A DNA stretch of 64,000 nt. It comes from Metallyticus violacea. Taxonomy: Eukaryota; Arthropoda; Insecta; Mantodea; Metallyticidae. Each line of letters opens with the position of its first letter. The first letter of the stretch is position 1. Shown in pieces: positions 11,601 to 22,477 of the stretch. The translations under genes and the position numbers were made by a program. Under the pieces are notes generated by a model. The model saw only the letters and a program-made list of their open reading frames with translations. It made no database searches and had not been told where the DNA came from. The stretch lies in the NCBI GenBank assembly GCA_030762175.1, contig CM060831.1, positions 142,999,001 through 143,063,000 on the forward strand. Reading direction: 5' to 3'.

Positions 11601-13077
11601 CATTTAATAGTTTTACAAATATTTTATGTCCAATGATAGACCATTTTCCTGTTACAAGAGAGAGTTAAGGGGGTTCTGTGTGAGAGAATAAGTATGCAGC
11701 GAGAAGAGAAACGAGTGTGCTAAAATATAGTTGGAAAGATATTATAACTTTCCTCTTAACCTGAGAAGGATCGCGTTATTTTGAAGAGGTTTGTTTGAAT
11801 TAAGTAGCCATAGTGCCATTCATTCCTGAGGTAAGTATTGTTTTATTCCTCCGAATCTTGCAACACAAAAATTCACTGCAGCTATCACAAACAGCGAACT
11901 AAAGGCCATTAAGTTTCTGCTGATGTACCATAAACATTAACGGATTATTCAAAATGAAAATTAGATATATAAATATTAGAGCTTTAAGATCAGATTATTT
12001 AATGTAACTAGTCACACTTGTTTCCCTATATTAACAGAAAGTTTGTAGCATTGTCACGACACCATGTTCGCCATAAAGAGCAACATTCAAAGACACTGTG
12101 CATTGTTAAACTCTGCCATCGTACAAACTGACGTCGTTTGTTTCACATTCAAAGATAAACAAACAATTGAAACTGGCTTGCCAAATCCGTCGTGTGGTTA
12201 CAGTTACGAACATAGCCGACTGGTTACGATTTTAGTAGGCGGACTATTTCACTTGTGTGATGTCAACTTAAAATTTACCAATAAAACGAAACAAAATTTT
12301 AAATTTTGGCCAATCACAGCCGGATATCGCAATGAAATTATCGAAAATGTTATCAACTCTGTTTTATCACGCGACGTGCATTTGTCTTGTGGTCAATGTA
12401 GCCAACTCTATACCTTTACTATATAATTCCTGGGCAATCATCACCGACCACTTTTCTGTGTTTTCAGTAATTGTAAATTTAACCAATTTAATGTGTATTC
12501 ACTCAAGGAATAGGTTAGGGTATTCAGCCAAACAGTCTGAAATGAGTTTGTAAATTATGTAACAATATGTGCCTAAATAACCATAAATCTTAATAAACAG
12601 ATTGTTCAGAATGATAAAATGTATTCTCTATTTTGCTTTTAACAGTTGGTAGTAGTAAATCAAACGGTAGTGACTGAAATAGTCGACTTTCGTCTATTTC
12701 ATTCTCACGATTTCTGAATAGGTAGATATTCATAAATAAGTGTAAATTGTTATACAATTGTTAATATCCGTGCACGAATTTCAAATATATATCACTTTTA
12801 TTCTTATTCTATTCATGAAATAGTCTCAAACCCCATGTTTGGCTCTTTTCTATTGGCATTACTGACAATGGACATTCGTTTGTTGCTATGAAAAGTTTAA
12901 GAATTCATAATACAAGTGTACATTTATTACAATTTTGTAAGCCAATTTACAGAATTATATTTAAATTCTTGTTTTATTCGTGAAATAGTCCTAATAAATA
13001 TTACTCAACATTCGTGAATTTATTGGCAATCTTAGAACCTCTTGTAATATTATTTGTGATTCTTTCCTTAATGAACA
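11601..13077. other. No recognised gene; one 120-codon open frame
   Basis: The frame at 12064-12426 (+) is 120 codons with an ATG, but it shows no signal peptide, membrane segment or motif I recognise. It contains an 18-base block (12214-12231) identical to one inside the TTAA-flanked MITE at 15126-15353. That suggests the area is partly old repeat and the frame is fortuitous. Confidence 0.4.
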
Positions 13078-13154
13078 TGTAGCTCTGTTGGCTCTGTTGG
13101 TTAGGGTGTAATGCTAATAATGCGAAGATCGTGTATTCGGTTCCTCAAAGGCAA
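13078..13154 (+). pseudogene. tRNA-Ile(AAT)-like pseudogene
   Basis: TAGCTCTGTTGG, GTTGGTTAGGGTGTAATG and CTAATAATGCGAAGATCG follow the order of the D arm, anticodon arm (loop CTAATAA, anticodon AAT) and variable region of a eukaryotic tRNA-Ile. The 5' part looks duplicated (TAGCTCTGTTGGCTCTGTTGG). The T-arm reads TATTCGGTTCC instead of GGTTCGATCCC, and acceptor pairing is lost. It is therefore a decayed copy or the head of an unrecognised SINE. Confidence 0.5.
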
Positions 13155-13343
13155 ACTTTTATTTTCTCACGTGTTATCAATTTTTCTCTCTTGTAATCTC
13201 CATAATTTTTCTATGCTGTTCTCAATAGAATACATGTTACTTTTTCATAGGTTAAGTTAGTTTAGTTTAACAAAAAATAATAGAACGTTAACAAAAAATA
13301 CTAGAATTGCATAATAACACTTTCTAAGCCACACTGCCGTTCA

Positions 13344-13631
13344 CCGCTATGGGTGGCCGAAGCCGTAGGCGCGGTTTCGTGAGCGGAAGGTTTGAGGTTC
13401 GAATTCCACCAGGACCGTCCGCCGTGATTGAGGGTTTTTTCAGGTTTTCCTTAGTCCTTATAAATGGCAAATACTGGGGAGGTACCCTAAACTTAGGTCT
13501 TGAACGCTCCTTCCTTTGACATTTTACCAATATTTTATTTCATGTATCGTCAGTGTCTACCGCCTGTGGTGCCACAGTAGTAAAAATGGGAGTTAAACAC
13601 TATTCAAAAAAACAAACAAAACAAAACAAAA
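13344..13631 (+). repeat. tRNA-Ser-like SINE, family A, copy A2
   Basis: The full family A order is present: head GGGTGGCCGAAGCCGTAGGCG with box B GAGGTTCGAATTCC, body with CAGGTTTTCCTTAGTCC, AAATACTGGGGAGGTACC and TGTATCGTCAGTGTC, and 3' end GGGAGTTAAACACTATTC. The tail is (AAAC)n-like and extends to about 13631. Box A carries substitutions (AAGCCGTAGG in place of AGGTCGTTAAGG). Confidence 0.9.
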
Positions 13632-14559
13632 CTGCTGTTCGGTGGAGTGTTTCTTTCTCTGCTGCCGTTCGGGACTTATGGCGCAGGAATGCATCGGTTT
13701 ATAAAGTTAAGTTTAAAACATATGCAATACAATAGTTGGAGATAGCTGTTAAAAAAACTCACATAACGCATTTTTCTTATGTTGTCATGTTGTGATGCTG
13801 TAATTGAAACTTTGCATAGCTTATAATCAGAAGATTGCGAAAGATTACCATGTTGAGAAAGAGATTATCTTATCATTTTCATTAAGGAAATAGTTAAGAG
13901 AATTTATCGCTATCTTCGATATATATACTAGACTGATACTTTTCAAGATTTTTCTATCTTTCGCTCATTTTTTAAATATAGACTGAGGAAACTCTCTGCA
14001 GAAAAACGCAACAACAGAGCGCTATACTATATTTTTGTAATTCTTAAGACAAAAGTTTTCCTTTCGTCAGCTTAGCGAAGACAAATTTAAATAGATTCAT
14101 ATAGTAAAGTTACGACAAAACATTTGGATTTTATGAAAAATTTTGAGAAGAAAGCATTAGTTGCCTCGTGTTTATCCACTATTACAATATAGAAAGAAAA
14201 ATAAGAAATTATTTTTGGGGCTAAACGGTCTATAGATTTCCAAAGTATTATTTAACAAATTTTATATCGTTTATTTCACACAATTTTACTCTTTAATTTT
14301 TTGACATTTTTCCCCATTATACGCCTAGAAAATAGTTTTGGGGTAGCATAAAAGCTTCTAAGATAACTCCGCGTAAAAATAGCTTAAATTTCTAGTTAAA
14401 TAAGCCGTAAAAAATCCATGCCATTATTATAAATAAATACAAAACTTTAAATTTAAAAATTAACAAAACCACGTCTTTGGAACAGGGCTACGTGTTGCTA
14501 GGATACCTCTGAAAGTAGGCTCCTTGTTTCATTAATAACTTCTTATATGTGATTCAGTT
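13632..14559. other. No recognisable gene
   Basis: AT-rich, no open frame of note, and no repeat shared with the rest of the window was seen. Confidence 0.5.
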
Positions 14560-14959
14560 CTTGACTACAGGTGCAACCCGAGATTTACAAAAACGCATGC
14601 GCCGTAAGCAGCAAGCACCCGTGACGAACCTGTGACGAGGTGCCCAGCCGCTGTTATTTGGTAGCTAATTCGGCCTGACTAATCACCGACTGGGGGGAAG
14701 AGGGGACGAAACCAAGCGGCTTGATTGGGTGAAGACAAAAGGCTCCAACCCAGCATTAAGACTGGCGGTTGAGGGCTCTGCAATACTGACAATCTCGTAA
14801 GCTTTTTTAGATTCATCTCCCACAGGTGTCGTGCAGGGGAACAAGACTCTTAACATGGTGCTTTAATACTTTCTCATATGTGGTTAATGATTTTAGATAT
14901 ATAATACAACATAATCAACAAATGTTGAAAATTGGGTTGGATTTGATTATTACGGGTGA
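14560..14959. other. GC-richer unassigned block
   Basis: From about 14560 to 14780 base composition becomes much less AT-rich (for example GTGACGAACCTGTGACGAGG). A CCAAGCGGCTTGATTGGG stretch faintly recalls the box A region of the family D head (CCAAGCGGGTTGGCTCAGG near 28750, minus strand). It may be an old family D-related remnant, but the relation is weak. Confidence 0.3.
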
Positions 14960-15030
14960 AGGAGGATACTTCAATACTTCAGCCTTGCTCACTGCTGGCC
15001 GTTTGTGCCTTTGCTCCCGGGGCATCTCAG
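14960..15030 (-). repeat. Fragment of family D repeat
   Basis: The plus-strand text CTTGCTCACTGCTGGCCGTTTGTGCC parallels CTTGCTCATGGCTGGCCGTTTTGTCC in the fuller copy at 28322-28768. Only this terminal part is recognisable. Confidence 0.5.
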
Positions 15031-15125
15031 AAAGGAAGGAACTCACTGTAAGTGATTACAAGTACGTAAACGAGTTTACGGGAATAAACAGTAATTGTTT
15101 CTTATAACGCAGCAACTGTAAAGAT

Positions 15126-15353
15126 TTAACCTTACAGTCTGCCTAGTCCTCCCGAAAGGAAAGTGGCGAACCGTAGCGAAGAAAGCCGACTGGTTACGAT
15201 TACTTGGTGAGATGACAAAAACGCAGCAGCTAATTGGAAACTGTTTCATCTTGCAACAGTGACAGTTGCAACTGTTTCAAAAAAATAAATGCCGTTCGTT
15301 ACTGAGGATTTCGGCTTTCTCCGCCAACAGGACTGGGCCCTCTGTAAGGTTAA
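15126..15353. mobile_element. Small MITE with TTAA ends
   Basis: TTAACCTTACAG at 15126-15137 is mirrored exactly by CTGTAAGGTTAA at 15342-15353. The inverted repeat continues imperfectly inward (CCTAGTCCT against AGGACTGGG, and GAAGAAAGCCGAC against TCGGCTTTCTCC). Total length is 228 bp with no coding capacity. Ends inside TTAA are typical of piggyBac-type target duplications, but that class assignment is inference. Confidence 0.68.
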
Positions 15354-15447
15354 TTTTGAATGTTTTGCGGTGGATTTCGCTTTATAAAGGAATTAGGCTG
15401 ACAATGTGAGTCGCTATCTTATAACAGTACGTTTTCACTGAGATACT

Positions 15448-15600
15448 TGGCAAATGCCGGGGAGGTGCCCTAAACTTAGGCCTGGAACGTTTCCTTACTT
15501 AAAAAAAACCCTTTCCCAATATATCATTTCATCTCATGTATCATGAGTGTCACTGCCTCAGTAGTAAAAACGGGCGTTAAACACTAATCAAAGAAAAAAA
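15448..15600 (+). repeat. Family A SINE, 5'-truncated copy A3 with perfect TSD
   Basis: The copy starts inside the body (TGGCAAATGCCGGGGAGG), lacking the tRNA head and the CAGGTTTTCC block, and runs to GGGCGTTAAACACTAATC plus an A-rich tail. It is bounded by identical ACTGAGATACT at 15437-15447 and 15601-15611. Because the duplication abuts the truncated start, the truncation happened during insertion and not by later deletion. Confidence 0.92.
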
Positions 15601-15611
15601 ACTGAGATACT

Positions 15612-16077
15612 AATTTAAAGCATTATTGGGGAATTTTTTCGGCATCCATTGTTATATCCGATAAGGGATAGGCTCTTATTTCACAAAATGTCCATTGTTA
15701 ATACAAAATAATTAAAAGAAAAGTTAGTAGTTTAGTAAAAACCTTGCAGTTAGATTTCAGTTCACAATTCGACACCATGTCACATACAAGTGAGTGTTTA
15801 AGTACCAAAATTAACAAATAAATGCAATAGCCTCGTGTCTGGCAATCCAGATCTAGAAACAATAAAAGTGTACACTAGCTGTTCAGGAGATTCTGTGAAC
15901 ATGTAGTTGTTTCAGTACGCTTTGATTAACACTGTGGACATTCAATCTCCTTTCTCTTCGGAAAAAACATCTCAAATTTCATTGTTGACAATTTGGAAAA
16001 AAAAAAAATCTGGTACTGATGTGCAATATATGATAAACAACATTATGAAAGGGAGTATAGTATTTTAGCAATTTTTC
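15612..16077. other. No recognisable gene
   Basis: AT-rich sequence without recognised features. Confidence 0.5.
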
Positions 16078-16090
16078 TTTGTATATAATG

Positions 16091-16381
16091 AATAAAAATG
16101 AATGAATGATGTTCACCGCCCGTTTTTACTACTGAGGCACCACAGGCGATGAACATTGATGATGCATGAGATGAAATGATAAATAGGGAAAGGTTATTTT
16201 TTTTAAGGAAGCAATCGTTCCAAGCCTAAGTTTAGGGTACCTCCCCGGCATTTACCATTTATGAGGACTGAGGAAAACCTAGAAAAAACGTCAGTCAGGG
16301 AGGACGGTCCTGGTGGGATTCGAACCCCACAACTCCCGCTCACGAGTCCACGCCTTAACGACCTCGGCCACCCGTGGCGGT
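16091..16381 (-). repeat. tRNA-Ser-like SINE, family A, copy A4, with TSD
   Basis: Read on minus: head with GGTGGCCGAGGTCGTTAAGG and box B TGGGGTTCGAATCC, the full body, and 3' end AAAAACGGGCGG followed by a CATTCATTCATT-type tail. Direct repeats TTTGTATATAATG at 16078-16090 and 16382-16394 form a 13-bp target duplication, so this copy is complete and comparatively young. Confidence 0.93.
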
Positions 16382-16394
16382 TTTGTATATAATG

Positions 16395-18780
16395 TATCTG
16401 TTTAAAACTAAAAATGCTCCTTTTTACTGCCTATATGACATTTTAAGTACTTTTTGGCTGCATTTTTATAGATATTTAATGCGTGAACATTCCAGTTCTA
16501 ATCATAATGAACTATTTCTTTACAAAGTTTGTATGCAACGCGTTCGACATGTGAATATTATCCACTCGTGCCTAATTCACCCACGTTTCGTAGCTTGTTA
16601 CACATAAGTGAATAGCTATTTTGTACATAGAGGATTTACCCAGGACATCATTTATTGTATTCGTTAAGAATTTTTACAATGTTTCAATTTTAAAATAAGC
16701 TAATGGCATTAAAAGCTCAGTTTTTATAAATTATAATCAACATGGTTCTTTCCAGTTCATATAATTGTCAATTATAAGATCACAATTTTTATTGTCATTT
16801 TGATTGCAGTGGTCTTTTCTGCAGATTGGAAGTGAATAAGTCTGTAATGAAATGAGCTCGGATTTCTTGGCGCCTCAAGGGAGGTATTAACGGGAAGAGG
16901 GGTCAAAAATCATATTTTTTAATTTTTTGTACAGCTTTAACATTGAAATTTTCTGTTTATTTTCTGTGATTTTCATTAATGTTCCTTGATTATAAGTATT
17001 TTAATAACTCAAGTCACTGCAGAAGCTGTTTCTTTTTTCTCTATAGCACTTGTTCAATTAAAATCCTATATCTCAGGAACTATTTGCTCTAGTAGGCTGG
17101 GTTTTGTCTTGAATGATAGAAAAAGTTGTATTTCATAAATTGGCAGCGTTTGTTTGTTTCCATGACACCGTCCTTTTTGTTTTGTTGAATGGATTTAGCT
17201 GGTCTTTCTTTTATAAAGTTAGTTTTTCTGTAAAAACACTGTTTTAGCTGCAGTTATTTAAAAAGCTTGCATATGTTTCCCATTTATTTAGGATCTCTAT
17301 GACTTTTCACCACTTATTCATGATATTATTGTGATGATGTGGAAGAAGAAAATGTGTCAATGTAAAAAATAAATAAATAAATAAAATGTTGGGGAAAAAA
17401 CAGAAAAATCAAATAACTTATAATTTACTTCAGAGTCATGGTATAATAGTGACATTAGATCAGCAAATTGCAAGTGCGTTTGTATGCTGAAAATGTTTTA
17501 TTTCATTAGTTTTAATAGTCCTTGCGATAATGGAAAAATTTTTGAGTAGTTGTTTTTACTACAGGACCGTCGTATTAATAGTCGCAAACGCTACCACTAG
17601 ACCCGGAGACGGTAACCTATAGTTAATTGCTAGATTTTTTTATTTCCTTGTCATCGTAAGTGTATAGATTTTCTTTATTTTTTCTTTAATTTTTAATGAG
17701 TACTGATTTTGTTACTGTCATGCCAAATGATATCTTGGCTGTGATACAATGGGAAACAAATAAGCATCGCCCTCTGCTTATTTAAGCGTCATTTTGTTAT
17801 TAATCACATAAACAAACGTGCGAATGTATCTGATAGAGTTGTCTTTGTCATATCGACATTTACTCTTATTTGAGGATAAGCAGATCTACATCTGTATTAA
17901 TTACTTTTATGCCATGGATGCACTAAACTGAAAAAAACAGCCTTATAGCTGCAGAAACGTTTAAAAATCTATTTTTTACACCTCTTTTATATAACTACGT
18001 GACTGTAGATGCTTAAGAATGAGCGGCAAATGAGATGAGTGGGGCGGGGTTGCACACAAAAGAGGGAATCTTCAAGAGGCGGCAGTTAAGAAAGAGATTC
18101 TAACTTTCCGAGCTTTAGGCTTTGCCCTTTTTTCTTTCCTTTTTATTGTTTCTCTTTTTTTATTATTTTTTTTATTGCCTAGGATGTACGGTTTTCATTT
18201 TGATAATATGTTGAGTGGAATGGGAAGGAAATACGAACCTCCTCAGGGGTGCCAACCTATAACCCACCGTGACGTTGCTGAATCTGCTACTTAAGACCCT
18301 CAAACTTGCGCAAGAGGGGCTTAGGTCCATGTGAGACAAGTTAAACGTTGGTAATTAACAGTAAAGAAGAGTAATTAAAATGAATTTCATATAAATAATT
18401 TATATGGGTGATAGATCTTGCATCTAGGTACATAAAGATTAATGACCAATATCAACAGGCAAGAAATCGAAGCACAATGTAACATGAAAGATTCCTTGAG
18501 CCTATCAAATGAAATTAAACTAACCTGAGGTAAGGAGCTCCTTCTAGGGAGAAAGACGAGATCAGGAATGGCCTGGTTGCAAAGCTCTAAAAGTAATAGC
18601 TAGTTCTGGTAGGAGAATCTGCCTAATTTGTGGAGGGGATGAGGAGTGCGTACATATTCTGACCGAATGTACTCACTGGGAACACCTGAGAAAAACGTTG
18701 GCTCCTGAAAACTTTTTTTAAAGGCAATTTACTGGCATGCTGGGACCTGATTGCGAACCATAATAATTCTGCTATTATCA
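16395..18780. other. No recognisable gene
   Basis: About 2.4 kb of AT-rich DNA without a recognised gene or repeat shared with the rest of the window. There is a short (AAAT)n run near 17366-17386. Confidence 0.5.
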
Positions 18781-19023
18781 GTCCTGGTGGTGTAGTGGTT
18801 ACCATACTTACCTCCTAAACCCAAGGTCGCGGGTTCAATCCCGGCCAGGACCGATGGATTTTTCGGGCGTAAAAATCCTAAGTATTGCTTACTTTGGAAG
18901 GGAAGTAAAGCCGTGGGTCCCGTGTTGTACATTTACGGCACGATAAAGAACCTCAAGCCTGAAAGAGAGGCCTCTGAGCAAAATTTGTCGGCCGTTTCAC
19001 ACCCTGAATAGAATGGGACGCTG
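18781..19023 (+). repeat. Family B SINE copy B2, fused to a mariner end
   Basis: The head starts GTCCTGGTGGTGTAGTGGTT with box B CGGGTTCAATCCC. Its 5' and 3' ends (GGTCCTGG and CCAGGACC in the family) pair as a tRNA acceptor stem, and the nearest relative is a tRNA-Gly(UCC)-like sequence. The body is regular down to AATGGGACGCTGATGA. The usual 3' terminus (CCTGAG...GCGTCCGTAAATAAA) is missing, and the sequence continues directly into a mariner 3' end. Confidence 0.88.
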
Positions 19024-19155
19024 ATGAAATGTTAATTCAAAGATGTGAGAAGCGTATTGCAACAAAGGGTAAATGTATTGAAAAGTGAAATATAGTTTTT
19101 GCCTTTATCATACCTAGATAATGTTTAGACAGGAAAGTTATGGTCCTACCCTCGC
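19024..19155 (+). mobile_element. 3'-end fragment of a mariner element
   Basis: AATGTTAATTCAAAGATGTGAGAAG, a run through ATATAGTTTTTGCC and TTTATCATACCTAGATAA, and a terminal CAGGAAAGTTATGGTCC match the last 130 bp of the near-complete mariner at 43548-44782 almost base for base. The coding part encodes the end of the transposase (…RCEKRIATKG…). The terminal inverted repeat ends near CCCTCG at about 19152. Confidence 0.88.
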
Positions 19156-20119
19156 ATGTATTCTAGATTAATGTTGTCAACATTTTATATAGGACTAATA
19201 AACATATGTATGAAAAACTAATTAGATAATAATATAAACATTAACATGTGTGATTTATTTATCATAAAAAATCTGAGGCTGAGGTTAGTGAAACATCCGC
19301 AATTAATATTTTAAAAATTAAAAATAACGTCAAAAAAAATCAATTACAGCAAAATACTAATTTTATGAAAAAAGTTGAGTCACAATATTTTCAAAATTAC
19401 TTATTAATATATCTGGAAATGATGTAGGAGAGCATGAGTATTCTCATTGTGCTTATCTTCTGACTGTAGTACTCCTGAAATGCAATTTACTATTTTCACG
19501 CAATTGTGATTATCGTAACAGCCTTATAGGTAACCTACAGGAAGGTGCAAAATTTAGAGCATATTTATGTGAAACAGATGTCTGTTGATTTAAATGTCTG
19601 CTTATGCATAGCTTCCCTCGCCACTCGAACAATAGTACCGCTATATGCAGCCTCTATAAATCAGCTCAGAACTAAAGCTGTGTTCGTGCTTCATCTGAGC
19701 CAAGCTTTGCCATCCTCCGATTATCTATGGCCTCAGCCACAGATATTCAGAATGGGGAGTTTTCAATGTTATCTTTTATCTTCTGAATAGTCTAATACAC
19801 AAAATCGGCGCTTTAATTAGAGCTGGTATGACAACAGGCCTATAAATGTATTTTAAATGACATACGTTAAAATTATCTAAAATAATAATTCACTTTATAT
19901 AAATTTAAGTTAATTGATGAATTCCAAAAATAAAGAATTTCTTCCCAATGCCTATATCTTGTTACCTGGGCACCGCCTTTCTCTGGCGTGGCGATCTTCC
20001 CATGGTAAATTGGTTGCAGGCAGTTCTTGCGTAGGATTGATTGATAGGGTAACTTTCCAACAGTAAAAGTTTAACTATCATATAACCGCAAATATTTCCT
20101 GAAAGATTTTATTTGTCTT
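19156..20119. other. No recognisable gene
   Basis: AT-rich, with a short open frame (19545-19790 +) that matches nothing recognised. Confidence 0.5.
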
Positions 20120-20400
20120 GTTTTATTTACGGACGCTCTTTAACAGCTCAGGTCATAGCGTCCCTTTCTATTCAGGGCGTGAAACGGTCGACAAATTTTG
20201 CTCAGAGGTCTCTTCTTTCAGGCTTGAGGTTCTTTTTCGTGCCGTAAATGTACGACACGGGACCCACGGCTTTACTTCCCTTCCGAAGGAAGCCATACTT
20301 AGGATCTTTACGCCCGAAAAAATCCATCGATCCTGCCCGGTTTGAACCCACAATCTTGGGTTTAGAAGACAAGTATGGCTATCACTACATCACCAGGACC
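20120..20400 (-). repeat. Family B SINE copy B3
   Basis: Complete copy on the minus strand. It starts (left) with TTTTATTTACGGACGCTC, has the body blocks AGGCTTGAGGTTC, GCCGTAAATGTACGACACGGG and CCTTCCGAAGGAAGCC, and ends with the tRNA-like head whose plus-strand text finishes CACCAGGACC at 20400. Close to the family consensus. It abuts the pseudogene that follows. Confidence 0.92.
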
Positions 20401-20994
20401 AGCCTTGCTGTTCAGTGATGAGCCTGCATGCCAAAGTAAAAACAACACAGTTGTACAATTTTTTATATGTGACAATGGTAGATTTCGTGTAATCAAGAAC
20501 ATTCCTGTTCATAGACATTCCTTCCCACCCTGCGATCGTGACTTCGGCACCATCAAACGAGTCCTTCGACGTGTGGTTAGGATGTACACGCCCGAACAAT
20601 ATGAACTCATTACACGAGAAGTCTTACAGGCAGATTAACCGTTCGGGAAGTAGTGACTGATGGCATTCTGTCATTTAAAGATAGATGGCTACCGTTCTAC
20701 AAGAAGACTACAACTTCTGACGGGTCTTCTGGTCGAGAAAGTTCTAAGGAGAATAGAGTTTCTTTCAAATTTTCTACATATCTACAGCAGCCAGAAGAAA
20801 GGAAAGGTATTCACCACTCATTCATTAACAGACTGCTTGGGAACACCTTCAGTCTTGGGAAAACAAACATTATTCCTTCTTTTTCTTTTATAAAAGTCTA
20901 TCCAGAAGGAAAAACCCTTATCAGTAAGAAGTTGAAAATATTAGAAGTGTGCACTATTGTGCAGTTTAAAATAAGGCAACGGTGTTTTAATTAA
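20401..20994 (+). pseudogene. Broken DUF7869-like element protein (GQNKNN/PCDRDFG type)
   Basis: From about 20410 the translation reads SDEPACQSKNNTVVQFF, then an RFRVIKN block, then HRHSFPPCDRDFGTIKR at about 20510-20560, up to a stop at 20636. This is the pattern of a large insect multi-copy family in which a (G)GQNKNN motif is followed by H(S)FLPCDRDFG(x)IKR. I associate it with DUF7869-like, probably transposon-encoded proteins. After the stop, homologous coding continues in another frame (TVREVVTDGILSFKDRW from about 20639) to 20994, so at least one frameshift breaks it. The N-terminal half is missing and the SINE at 20120-20400 abuts the break. The D of CDRDFG is intact, but no function is expected. 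Confidence 0.6.
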
Positions 20995-22188
20995 ATATGT
21001 TTTTAATGGAAGATGAAACACGTATATTGTTCATACACTATTGTACATAAACTATTGCACTTAACTAATAAAACTCATCCACTTAATTCTTTTCCAAAAC
21101 TAACTACCACTTTCCACTAACTGAACTAAACTGAGAAAGCCCTTCCACTGATATTGCCCAGTTAAATACTCTTGCAAAACTGATTGCGGGCCACAAAATT
21201 ACAAGACTAAATAAACATGGTCTACGTGACTTTTTCCATGTAAAATCAACTCAAGCGGTTGGCTTCTTCTCTTATCTGCCTGTCTTTTCATCCCTGCAGT
21301 CGCCAAATGTTTTATGGTGCCTACCTTTCTTAAGAAATTTTCTAACAGAATATCAATAAACATCTTTTCCACGGGCCCCGCTTAAGAATTTCCTCCAGAA
21401 AATATTGGTTTGCCATGTCCTTGCGCCTTCTGTACAAATGTTGTTGCAATAGGCAACATGAATTTCCAGGTCAGATTTTATGGCTGGGGTAGCTTACTGC
21501 ACACTTGCGAGAAAATTACATTTTAGACACAATAGTTCAACATTTGTACAGGAAAATGACATTACACTCATGCTTATAACGAAGTTACATAAAATTACTT
21601 GCTATAATTACTCTAATTAAATATGGGATAGCAGCTTATAAATACTGTCTCAATTGGCTATGAATGGTTCTACAGCAACATTCTCAGTTGGTCAACTGAC
21701 AACGACATGGTTGGTGCTATTCCCTCTGATGTTAAGACAATGTTAGATGTGATTTAAATTGGTGTAATGTTTTTTGCACCATACCTGTAAATGTTTGCCA
21801 TGTAATTTGATTTATAATACTATATGATTGTGTATTATTACATTAGGAAAAAATACAATTGTTTAGTTTATGAAAGTCATTTTGTGCAGAAAAAACATAT
21901 GTGAAATGTTTCATTTAAATATTTTGAAATTAAAAAATGAGTTATGAAATAAAACAATTTATCTAATTTTCTCAAAATGACAAAATTGTCACGTGTGCTG
22001 TTTTGAAAATAACCAATTCAGTTATGGACAATGATTTTGCTTGAGACTCTAAAATGTAACACTGTATTAAACAGAGTTATTATGATAAAGCTGATCTGTG
22101 AAGTGAATTCAAGGAAAATGTGCGATTTTGCATAACACAATGGTTAATGCGCCATTAAGTGACTCCTAAAATTTCTAAGAGAGGAGTC
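20995..22188. other. No recognisable gene
   Basis: AT-rich sequence without recognised domains or shared repeats. Confidence 0.5.
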
Positions 22189-22477
22189 CATCCTGGCGGT
22201 CTAGTCACAGTGGTAACCAAACTTGCTTCCTACATCCAAGATCGCGAGTTCAAACCCGGCTAGGTCGATAAATTTCCTTAGGAAGTAAAATCCTTAAGTA
22301 TGGCTGACTTCCTTTGGGAGGGAAGTAAGTCATTGGTCCCATGTCGTAGATTTATGGCAAGTAAAAGAATCTCAAGACTGAAAGAAGAGGCCTCTAAGCA
22401 AAATGTAAGGACCATTTCACGCTCTGAATTGAATGGGACGCTATGACATAAAAGGTTAAAGAACTTCCATAAATAAA
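22189..22477 (+). repeat. Family B SINE copy B4, diverged
   Basis: The head CCATCCTGGCGGTCTAG with box B GAGTTCAAACCCGG is followed by a body with TTAAGTATGGCTGACTTCC, GGTCCCATGTCGTAGATTTA and GGCCTCTAAGCAAAATG, and a 3' end AGGTTAAAGAACTTCC-ATAAATAAAC. Substitutions are numerous, so it is an old copy. Its tail runs into a (CAA)n tract. Confidence 0.86.

Noticed and set aside
12064..12426. 120-codon ATG frame as a gene
   Set aside because: No motif, signal or membrane segment was recognised, it shares a block with a nearby MITE, and one frame of this length is expected by chance in 64 kb.
18779..18853. Family B heads as functional tRNA genes
   Set aside because: The acceptor ends pair well, but the anticodon arm is disrupted, the same head always continues into the same non-tRNA body, and the heads occur in ten copies. 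They are SINE promoters.
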